Shown here: piece by piece, positions 1 to 5,718 of the stretch
Numbering within the stretch: position 1 is the stretch's first letter
How the letters are laid out: the number at the start of each line of letters is the position of its first letter
DNA from: Pseudomonadota bacterium
GTDB lineage: Bacteria > Pseudomonadota > Gammaproteobacteria > Acidiferrobacterales > Acidiferrobacteraceae
Assembly: GCA_021794275.1 (NCBI GenBank)
Contig: JAJYRD010000060.1
Coordinates: forward strand, 72,329-136,328
DNA: 64,000 nt
Direction of reading: 5' to 3'
Position numbers and translations under genes: made by a program
The notes under the pieces: generated by a model
Seen by the model: the letters and a program-made list of their open reading frames with translations, nothing else
What the model was told of the DNA's origin: nothing
Database searches by the model: none

Positions 1-188
1 GCATACTGCGCCTTCGCCTCATCGACCCGCCAGTTCGCCGCCTTCACCGCCGCTTGCGCCGCGCCGTAGGCAAAAAATGGCGGGAGTGTCCACAGTGGCT
101 GCGTGAGCTGCAGAGACCATGTCCACGTGTCCACGGTGCGATTCTCGGCATATGGACCGAGGATGGGGTCCTGACCAAGGACCGCCAA
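1..188 (-). pseudogene. 5'-truncated TolC-family outer-membrane efflux protein remnant, running off the left edge
   Basis: On the minus strand this frame reads ...WSLQLTQPLW, then TLPPFFAYGAAQAAV and KAANWRVDEAKAQY to the window edge. The L-T-Q-P-L-(W/F) turn followed by an Ala/Gln-rich amphipathic helix is typical of TolC-type outer-membrane efflux proteins, just after the first beta-strands of the barrel. A normal TolC protein has a signal peptide and roughly 100 residues before this motif. Here only about 40 open residues precede it, with a stop codon at 234-236 and no ATG (a TTG lies at 186-188), so the 5' part looks lost. The frame could continue intact to the left. The assignment rests on pattern recognition only, and the upper boundary is arbitrary. 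Confidence 0.45.
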
Positions 189-397
189 AGAGCTTGCACG
201 GAAGCCGCAGTGGTATCGCCCTCGACCAAACACTCAGACGGCGTGGCACTTGCCTTGTCATGAATAAAAAAAGATTCCGCAGACCGCTGCGAACCGTAGC
301 GTGTACGGTATTGCTTTACGACCTTCTCAAGCGTCGGACCATAAGGGATGAGCCGGATTTCATCGCGGTCGCCCAGGAAAAAACCGGAGCCTGCCAT
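165..397 (-). pseudogene. Possible tyrosine recombinase (integrase) fragment
   Basis: One minus-strand frame here contains DEIRLIPYGPTLEKVVKQY followed, about 15 residues on, by AESFF and then VQALWRSLV. Arg-(Leu/Phe)-(Ile/Val)-Pro, about ten residues, then Tyr, then a short FF and a (V)Q-x-x-(W/F) helix, is the usual layout of the central catalytic domain of integrases related to those of transposons and islands. The catalytic HxxR and Tyr regions are missing, because the frame runs straight into the TolC-like remnant near 165-190 in another frame. No upstream N-terminal domain is visible either. It is therefore at best an internal fragment. Confidence is low because no search was possible. 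Confidence 0.3.
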
Positions 398-414
398 CCG
401 CGCACTCTGTGTTA

Positions 415-429
415 CCATGTACATCATGG
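415..429. promoter_or_regulatory. Inverted repeat upstream of the toxin-antitoxin genes, candidate operator
   Basis: CCATG-TACAT-CATGG is a perfect 5-bp inverted repeat around a 5-bp spacer, lying 22 bp before the antitoxin start. Antitoxins of this type normally bind palindromes at their own promoter and repress it together with the toxin, so this is the obvious candidate operator. GATACT at 429-434 could be a -10 hexamer, but no good -35 was found. Function is inferred from position only. Confidence 0.35.
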
Positions 430-451
430 ATACTACGCTGGGGACACAGTC

Positions 452-742
452 ATGCCGGATACCACTTTTACGTTTCGGGTGGATGAGACCTTGAAAGAGG
501 CGTTCACGACGGCCGCGAAGACCCGCGACCGTAGCGGCGCGCAGCTGCTGCGCGACTTCATGCGGGACTTCGTCCGTACGCAGGAGGAGGCGGACGCCCA
601 TGATGCCTGGTTCCGCACCGCGGTGCAGGCCGGCCTTAAGGCCGCCGATGCCGGAGACACGGTAGCGGCGGAGGATGTGGAGGCCGAGGCCCGGGCTTGG
701 CGTGCTCAGACACGGCGTAAGCAGGCCCATTCCGGCTCGTGA
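452..742 (+). CDS. Antitoxin of a ParE-type toxin-antitoxin pair (ribbon-helix-helix type)
   Basis: A 96-residue protein beginning MPDTTFTFRVDETLKEAF, a short beta-strand followed by helices as in CopG/RelB/ParD-like ribbon-helix-helix DNA-binding antitoxins. The C-terminal half is acidic and Ala-rich (DAGDTVAAEDVEAEARAW), consistent with the flexible toxin-neutralising tail. The frame stays open upstream of 452, but the conserved domain begins at this ATG, and an inverted repeat lies just before it. The stop codon TGA overlaps the GTG start of the toxin gene, implying translational coupling. It should neutralise the following toxin and repress the operon. It lies in a patch of decayed DNA, so it may have arrived by transfer. 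Confidence 0.75.
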   Translation: MPDTTFTFRVDETLKEAFTTAAKTRDRSGAQLLRDFMRDFVRTQEEADAHDAWFRTAVQAGLKAADAGDTVAAEDVEAEARAWRAQTRRKQAHSGS

Positions 743-1023
743 CGCTTGTCTGGACGCGTCTTGCGCGTAGCGACCGCGGTGCTATCCGCACCTACATCGC
801 CCAGGATAACCCCGCAGCGGCGCTCGCGCTCGATACCCACCTATCACGGACCGTTCGCCACTTAGCCACCCATCCTGACCTCGGCCGACCGGGTCGTGTC
901 GTCGGTACGCGCGAGTTGGTGGTCCACGCGAATTACATCGCGGTTTATGACATGGTTGGCGATACGGTGCGCATTCTCCGCGTGCTGCATGCCGCCCGGC
1001 AGTGGCCGCCGACGGATAATTAG
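739..1023 (+). CDS. ParE/RelE-superfamily toxin
   Basis: A 94-residue basic protein with the ParE fold signature: N-terminal beta-strand (TLVWTRLARSD), two helices with IRTYIAQDNPAAAL, then GRPGRVVGTRELVVHANYIAVY and a terminal strand VRILRVLHAARQWP. The pattern G-R-x-G-R-x-x-G-T-R-E-L-V, then Y-x-x-x-Y, then (I)LR-(V)-L-H-x-x-(R)-Q is characteristic of the ParE/YoeB-like plasmid-stabilisation toxin family. ParE proteins usually inhibit DNA gyrase, whereas RelE relatives cut mRNA. The sequence alone favours the ParE group. The GTG start overlaps the antitoxin stop (GTGA), the normal antitoxin-first order. Length is typical for the family and the gene looks intact. Confidence 0.85.
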   Translation: MTLVWTRLARSDRGAIRTYIAQDNPAAALALDTHLSRTVRHLATHPDLGRPGRVVGTRELVVHANYIAVYDMVGDTVRILRVLHAARQWPPTDN

Positions 1024-1765
1024 CCTAACACGAGACATCGGCCCTCGAAGCGGCCAATCTTTGCGGCCCCACAATGTCCCTCTACTTGGGGTCGGGACGG
1101 TCTGTTCTCGCGTTGGCCCTCAATAATACTTTCGCCTGCGCTAACATCAAAAGGACCTTTTGTGTCGATTCCATAAAGCCACCATCGCCCCCAGGTTACG
1201 CGGATTTATCCGGAAAGGCGTTCCTTGAGTGCGCGGGTTAGGAGGGCCTTCTGACCCATCAGCGCGCGCGGCCTCGGCCGTCCCGTAGGGGCGCGCCAAA
1301 CGCATCACGGCTGTGATTCTTCTCTCGCTGCGTGCCAGCAAGAGAGAACGGAAGTCCCAAGAATGGCCGATGGGGTGAAGCCACATGCCGACTGTGACCG
1401 GGAGTCCATGTTTAAAATAACCGATCGGGACGCTCGAGTCGGCAAGAGTTCTCAGGTGACTGGATCAAGTGAAACGTGAAGGTACAAGCCTACAACATCC
1501 AGGATCGCCACGGACGGCGGGGCCGCTTTCGGGTCACTTTCTTCCCCGGTAGCGGCGTCCCGGAGGGCATCATTTTTTGGCTCGTCGCGATTCCCGTGTA
1601 CCCAAATTTGTACCTATTTGATGAATGGTTATCTCATGATATCAATGTAACTCATGGATTTGTTTGGCTAAATATAAGATTTCTCCCGCCAAACCGCTAC
1701 ATTTAAGAATCCGGCACTCTACGAGCCCTTTGGCATGCTGTAACTGTTGGATTTTACAAGGGAAT
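1024..1765. other. 742 bp without a supportable gene; AT-rich toward the tRNA array
   Basis: Between the toxin gene and the tRNA genes no frame shows protein-family features or convincing codon use. Short open frames exist (for example 1147-1386 minus, 1476-1706 plus), but their translations have low-complexity or mixed composition and no plausible ribosome sites. From about 1560 to 1760 the sequence is clearly richer in A+T than its surroundings. Together with the broken genes at the left edge, this reads as decayed accessory DNA adjoining tRNA genes. Confidence 0.5.
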
Positions 1766-1843
1766 TGGGGTGAGCGATGGGATTCGAACCCACGACAACC
1801 GGAATCACAATCCGGGACTCTAACCAGCTGAGCTACGCTCACC
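1766..1843 (-). tRNA. hisR: tRNA-His (GUG)
   Basis: On the minus strand, acceptor stem GTGAGCG pairs with CGCTCAC, with the extra 5' G(-1) opposite C73 that is diagnostic of tRNA-His. The D-arm AGCTCAGCTGGTTAGAG, the anticodon loop with GTG in ATTGTGA and the T-arm GGTTCGAATCC are all present, and CCA is encoded at 1766-1768. It is the last gene of a three-tRNA operon. Confidence 0.97.
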
Positions 1844-1869
1844 ATAGACATTAGGGCCGACCGCCGGTA

Positions 1870-1945
1870 TGGCACGCCCGGCAGGAATCGAACCTGCAAC
1901 CAACGGCTTAGAAGGCCGTTGCTCTATCCATTGAGCTACGGGCGC
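1870..1945 (-). tRNA. tRNA-Arg (UCU)
   Basis: On the minus strand, acceptor GCGCCCG pairs with CGGGCGT (one G-T wobble), followed by discriminator G and an encoded CCA. The anticodon stem ACGGC/GCCGT closes the loop CTTCTAA, giving anticodon TCT, which reads AGA. The T-loop GGTTCGATTCC is standard. It lies 26 bp upstream of tRNA-His. Confidence 0.96.
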
Positions 1946-1956
1946 CTCGTTCGTGT

Positions 1957-2033
<77 letters not shown>

Positions 2034-2067
2034 AGCATGCCTCCACCCCGTTCGGCGAAGGGTCTGG

Positions 2068-2096
2068 AATATACGCGGGGCGGCCGACTTCGTCAA
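2068..2096 (-). promoter_or_regulatory. Sigma-70 promoter of the Pro-Arg-His tRNA operon
   Basis: Reading the minus strand, TTGACG (2091-2096) and TATATT (2068-2073) are separated by exactly 17 bp. Each hexamer matches five of six consensus positions. The predicted start lies roughly 25 bp upstream of the mature tRNA-Pro 5' end, as expected for a stable-RNA operon with a short leader. Confidence 0.8.
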
Positions 2097-2183
2097 CGCT
2101 GGGCGCGCCCCCAGCACACGACCGTATCACTTGGCCGCGCCTGCCGGTCGTGGGATGATACAGCTTTCCTTCGGGCGAACGCT

Positions 2184-3041
2184 ATGACCGCACATCTCAT
2201 CGACGGCAAACGAATCGCCGCCTCTCTTCTCGCGGACATCAAACAGCGTGTCGATGAACGGGAGCGCCAGGGCCTGCGTCGCCCGAGTCTGGCCGTGATC
2301 CTGATCGGGGACGACCCGGCCTCGGCCATTTATGTGCGCAACAAGACCGAGGCCTGCCAGCGGGTGGGCATCGGGTCGATCCCGCATATCATGAAGACCA
2401 CCCCAAGCGAGACCGAGCTCCTTGCGCTCGTCAGACAACTCAATGAAGACACGAACATAGATGGCATCTTGCTACAGCTGCCGCTGCCGCCACCCCTGCG
2501 GCCCGAGCCCTTCATCGAGCAGATCCTGCCTAGTAAAGACGTCGACGGTTTCCACCCCTACAACATGGGGAGACTCGCCGTGCGTCGCCCCGCCCTGCGG
2601 CCCTGCACGCCGGCGGGCGTCATGACGCTCTTGCGCCACACGGGAGTCGAACTCCGGGGGCGCCACGCCGTCATCGTCGGCGCCTCCAACCACGTCGGGC
2701 GGCCCATGGGGCTCGAACTTTTGCTCGCGGGTTGCACGGTGACCACCTGTCACCGATTCACGAAGGACCTTAGGGGATACGTAGAGCACGCAGATATTCT
2801 AGTGGCGGCGGCGGGTAAGCCGCGCCTTATATCCGGGGATTGGATCAAGGAGGGTGCGATCGTCATCGACATCGGCATGAACCGCTTGCCGGACGGTCAC
2901 CTAGTCGGCGATGTCGACTTCAGGGAGGCCCAGAAACGTGCTGCATGGATCACGCCGGTACCAGGAGGCGTAGGCCCCATGACGGTGGCCACCCTGCTCG
3001 CCAACACGCTCGAGGCCGCCTCGCTTCACGGACCGGCCTAA
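2184..3041 (+). CDS. folD: Bifunctional methylene-tetrahydrofolate dehydrogenase / methenyl-tetrahydrofolate cyclohydrolase
   Basis: Interconverts 5,10-methylene-THF and 10-formyl-THF in the cytoplasm, linking one-carbon units to purine synthesis and formylation. The protein is 285 residues, normal for FolD. Visible features are the catalytic Y50-x-x-x-K54 motif (YVRNK), [10 protein letters not shown] near residue 93, KDVDGFHP with D121, the PCTPAG turn, the NADP-binding loop [12 protein letters not shown], and the C-terminal [10 protein letters not shown]. The frame is open upstream, but similarity begins at this ATG ([12 protein letters not shown]). It lies divergent from the tRNA operon and upstream of the other folate enzymes thyA and folA, though not in one operon with them. 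Confidence 0.97.
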   Translation: MTAHLIDGKRIAASLLADIKQRVDERERQGLRRPSLAVILIGDDPASAIYVRNKTEACQRVGIGSIPHIMKTTPSETELLALVRQLNEDTNIDGILLQLPLPPPLRPEPFIEQILPSKDVDGFHPYNMGRLAVRRPALRPCTPAGVMTLLRHTGVELRGRHAVIVGASNHVGRPMGLELLLAGCTVTTCHRFTKDLRGYVEHADILVAAAGKPRLISGDWIKEGAIVIDIGMNRLPDGHLVGDVDFREAQKRAAWITPVPGGVGPMTVATLLANTLEAASLHGPA

Positions 3042-3116
3042 AGGGTCAAGCTCTGCGCAACGAGCGAGGTACCGCGCGCCAAACGTCGAAATCCCGTCCG
3101 GCGCGCGGCGATAGGC

Positions 3117-3395
3117 TTATTGGCCCGAGGAGCTCTTCTTCTTCGTGGTCGAAGACGACATGCCGTTCATGGACGACATGCCACCGGACGACTTGGTGCT
3201 GCTCGGCGCAGCCGACCCACCGGTCGCAGACGAGCCCTGGCTCGGTTTCGTGGTGGAGGTCGTGCCGCTACCCGTGCTCGGCGAGGACGCAGCGGCTGCC
3301 GGCTGCGCGCTCGACTGTGACGTGCTCGCCTTCGGTGCCTTGTGGCAACCAGCCAGTGCAAAAAGGACCGCCGAGGCCAAGATCAATTTCTTCAT
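3117..3395 (-). CDS. Small Ser/Thr-rich lipoprotein of unknown function
   Basis: A 92-residue protein. MKKLILASAVLFALAGC is a short signal peptide ending in a lipobox (L-A-G-C), so the protein should be exported and lipidated on Cys17. The rest is low-complexity Ser, Thr, Gly, Ala and Lys with a C-terminal MSSMNG repeat-like stretch and a Lys-rich end, with no recognisable domain. The start is fixed by the signal peptide and an upstream GGAGAA. A longer frame upstream lacks export features. A consensus -10 box and a palindrome precede it. It may act as a surface or periplasmic linker-like protein, but no function can be assigned. Confidence 0.7.
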   Translation of the reverse strand: MKKLILASAVLFALAGCHKAPKASTSQSSAQPAAAASSPSTGSGTTSTTKPSQGSSATGGSAAPSSTKSSGGMSSMNGMSSSTTKKKSSSGQ

Positions 3396-3427
3396 TATTT
3401 GTTCTCCGATTTCTATAGGGGGTTGGA

Positions 3428-3479
3428 GGAGCATATGCTCCAGCCCCACATTATATCCAATGTCGAGCCCGCTTGGCCA
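3428..3479 (-). promoter_or_regulatory. Promoter and palindrome upstream of the lipoprotein gene
   Basis: On the minus strand a perfect TATAAT lies at 3450-3455. A weak -35 (TGGCCA, four of six) sits 18 bp upstream at 3474-3479. Immediately downstream of the expected start is the 14-bp perfect palindrome GGAGCATATGCTCC (3428-3441), placed where an operator or 5' hairpin would act. The leader would be about 48 nt. This 182-bp gap (3396-3577) holds no gene. Confidence 0.5.
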
Positions 3480-3577
3480 AGTGTCTTCATCCAAGGCCCT
3501 CCCCCACCGCCTGACGCGGGTCTTGGGCTCGCACGAGGGAAGGTCGATCAAGGCCCCGCAAGCGAGGCCGTCTTGCC

Positions 3578-4033
3578 TCAGCGATAGCGGTCACGCAGGT
3601 ATGGAAGCACAAAGGGTCGCAGCCGCTCCCGTACGGGTCGCTCGAGGTGCCGAAACGACCGGACCACGCCACGACATGAGCGACTACGGCAGGCACAAGG
3701 GAATCCGGCGAAATCCGCCTCGTCGATCGCGCAGGAATAGTCCCACGTGATCTCCTCGTGGGTGGCGATATCCCGCAAGGCCTTCAACACGAGACCCTCG
3801 GCAAAGCCCGTATTGGGCTCACACGAATGGTTTACGAAATCGTCGGCTTCCCCTGAGGGTCCGAGATAAAGGTCCTCTCCGATCTGAAGGTGATAGTCGC
3901 TGGGATCCAGCTGCGCGCGCGACAGAAGCGGCCCATGAAAGGTAAGCAAGGGCGTGCCCGCCGCAATAAACGTATCCGCAAACACGCCACGGCCATGCTG
4001 CGGACTCTCTCGAACGGTGATCATGCCAGCCAT
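3578..4033 (-). CDS. SET-domain protein (putative protein lysine methyltransferase)
   Basis: A 151-residue stand-alone SET domain. Features in order: GRG at residues 14-16 (SAM-binding start of the fold), [14 protein letters not shown] at 64-77 (the NHSC knot motif), EEITWDYS at 93-100 with the conserved Tyr99, and a post-SET cysteine cluster C113-x-C115-x4-C120 that usually binds zinc. In eukaryotes this fold methylates histone lysines. Bacterial copies are sporadic and their substrates are mostly unknown. The start ATG has GAGAGGG upstream; a second in-frame ATG lies three codons later. It is divergent from thyA with only 27 bp between, so the two promoters overlap the coding regions. All motifs look intact, so it is probably active. 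Confidence 0.85.
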   Translation of the reverse strand: MAGMITVRESPQHGRGVFADTFIAAGTPLLTFHGPLLSRAQLDPSDYHLQIGEDLYLGPSGEADDFVNHSCEPNTGFAEGLVLKALRDIATHEEITWDYSCAIDEADFAGFPCACRSRSCRGVVRSFRHLERPVRERLRPFVLPYLRDRYR

Positions 4034-4045
4034 TGCCCTCTCTCA

Positions 4046-4054
4046 TGCTACACT
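4046..4054 (+). promoter_or_regulatory. Extended -10 element just upstream of thyA
   Basis: TGC-TACACT forms an extended -10 (TGn plus a hexamer with four of six consensus matches). It ends 6 nt before the thyA ATG, which would place transcription initiation at or next to the start codon. No Shine-Dalgarno is seen upstream of thyA. No convincing -35 was found, as is common for extended -10 promoters. Confidence 0.4.
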
Positions 4055-4060
4055 CGCGCC

Positions 4061-4855
4061 ATGCGCCCGTATCTCGACCTCATGCGCCATATCCTCGACC
4101 ACGGGGTCGCCAAAAGCGACCGGACCGGGACCGGGACCTTGAGCGTCTTCGGCTATCAGATGCGCTTTGCGCTTGGCGAAGGCTTTCCGCTCGTCACGAC
4201 CAAGCGCCTGCATCTGCGCTCCATCATCCACGAGCTCCTCTGGTTCCTCAAGGGGGACACGAACGTCGCCTATCTCCATGACCACGGGGTTCGCATCTGG
4301 GACGAATGGGCCGACACCGACGGCAATCTGGGGCCCATTTACGGCGCCCAGTGGCGCTCGTGGGCCGGCCCTGGCGGTGAAACCATAGACCAGCTCCGCG
4401 CGGTCGTCGACACCATCCGCACCGATCCCGATTCGCGCCGTCTCCTGGTATCAGCGTGGAATGTGGCGGCACTGCCTCAGATGCGTCTCGCCCCCTGCCA
4501 TGTCCTCTTCCAGTTCTACGTCGCCTCGGGCCGCCTCTCGTGCCAACTCTACCAGCGCAGCGCCGATGTTTTCCTGGGCGTCCCGTTCAATATCGCCTCG
4601 TACGCACTCCTGACCCACATGGTGGCGCAATCGGTAGGGCTTGAGCCTGGGGACTTCATTCATACCCTGGGCGACGCCCACCTCTACCGCAATCACCTCG
4701 AGCAGGCGCGTGAACAACTATCCCGGACGCCGCGCCCTTTACCGCACCTCGTCCTGAACCCGACCGTCACCGACTTATTCGGCTTCCGATTCGAGGACAT
4801 CGAGATCCGCGATTACGACCCGCACCCGGCCATCAAGGCGCCGGTCGCCGTATGA
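4061..4855 (+). CDS. thyA: Thymidylate synthase
   Basis: Methylates dUMP to dTMP using 5,10-methylene-THF, releasing dihydrofolate. The 264-residue length equals E. coli ThyA. The catalytic Cys146 sits in [10 protein letters not shown] exactly as in E. coli. DRTGTGT near residue 20, [16 protein letters not shown] and the C-terminal KAPVAV are all present. The start at this ATG gives [15 protein letters not shown], matching the family start; the frame is open upstream, but that part is non-homologous. The stop overlaps the folA start (ATGA), so the next gene, which regenerates THF from the dihydrofolate produced here, is translationally coupled. Confidence 0.98.
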   Translation: MRPYLDLMRHILDHGVAKSDRTGTGTLSVFGYQMRFALGEGFPLVTTKRLHLRSIIHELLWFLKGDTNVAYLHDHGVRIWDEWADTDGNLGPIYGAQWRSWAGPGGETIDQLRAVVDTIRTDPDSRRLLVSAWNVAALPQMRLAPCHVLFQFYVASGRLSCQLYQRSADVFLGVPFNIASYALLTHMVAQSVGLEPGDFIHTLGDAHLYRNHLEQAREQLSRTPRPLPHLVLNPTVTDLFGFRFEDIEIRDYDPHPAIKAPVAV

Positions 4856-5343
4856 CGCTCACCCTCCTCGCGGCAGTCGCCCGCAATGGCATCATTGGGC
4901 GTGAAAACGGGCTCCCCTGGCGCCTGCCGGATGATTTGCGCCGTTTCCGCACGCTTACGCTCGGAAAGACCGTCGTTATGGGTCGTAAGACCTACGAATC
5001 ACTCCCTGGCAGCCTGCCAGGCCGCCATAGCATCGTTGTATCAAGGGACCAGGGTTTCGCTGCCGCGCCGCATGACATAGAAGTGGCACGCTCGTTGGAG
5101 GAGGCCCTCGCGCGCGCGCGCTCCACAGAGATCTTCATCATCGGGGGCGCGAGCCTGTATCGACAGACCCTGGACCGGGCAGATCGGCTCTATTTGACGC
5201 AAATCGATGCGGATATCGAGGGCGACTCCTCGTTTCCGGCTTACGATCCGCAAGATTGGGAACTCGTCGCAGATGAACCCCACATGGCCGACGACCGCCA
5301 CGCCCACGCGTTCCGCTTTTTGAAGCTCGAGCGGCGTCGCTGA
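4852..5343 (+). CDS. folA: Dihydrofolate reductase
   Basis: Reduces dihydrofolate to tetrahydrofolate with NADPH and is the target of trimethoprim. It has 163 residues. Visible motifs are the Met20-loop region [11 protein letters not shown] with catalytic Asp27 (same number as E. coli), [14 protein letters not shown] with the NADPH-binding [14 protein letters not shown], and [12 protein letters not shown]. It overlaps thyA by 4 bp, forming the classic thyA-folA pair in which both enzymes act in the thymidylate cycle. Confidence 0.97.
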   Translation: MTLTLLAAVARNGIIGRENGLPWRLPDDLRRFRTLTLGKTVVMGRKTYESLPGSLPGRHSIVVSRDQGFAAAPHDIEVARSLEEALARARSTEIFIIGGASLYRQTLDRADRLYLTQIDADIEGDSSFPAYDPQDWELVADEPHMADDRHAHAFRFLKLERRR

Positions 5344-5718
5344 CCGAGCCAGCAATCGGCCCCCTTTTAGAACCGGGAAGGGAACCCGCGACGGGCGTGT
5401 CCCGTTTGAAGCGCGGGCCACGCAACGGCCCTTTGAGCCCACAGTGTCGCGCGGCGTAAGATCGCCTCGTTGCCATGGTCCACGACACGCCTACGCACCC
5501 TAGAATTGCGGGTTGGGCCCGCGTGCCGCCACACCTTGCAGGGCCGCATGGCGATCGCCTGATCGCGCGCGGAGCGGTGCGCGCATCGTGGGGGCTCGCG
5601 GACGGGCTTATTCCGGCCCGTTCGCAGATGAGCGCCGCCGAAGTCTCCGGGTTCAACATGCGCCGTGTTATCCCTTGATTGCAGGGGTATGGCCCGCTAG
5701 GCCGGAGGGGCCGTCAAT
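5344..5718. other. 375-bp convergent intergenic region between folA and fimV
   Basis: No frame here has protein-family features; short open frames on both strands lack ribosome sites and end without homologous-looking motifs. In many gammaproteobacteria truA follows fimV at this point, but nothing resembling it is present. ACGGG-cgtgt-CCCGT followed by TTT at 5391-5408 is a weak hairpin that could end folA transcription. GGCC-rich repeats at 5691-5712 flank the fimV stop. Confidence 0.4.

Noticed and set aside
1147-1386. 79-codon minus-strand frame
   Set aside because: Mixed composition, no recognisable motif or ribosome site; kept within the gene-free region.
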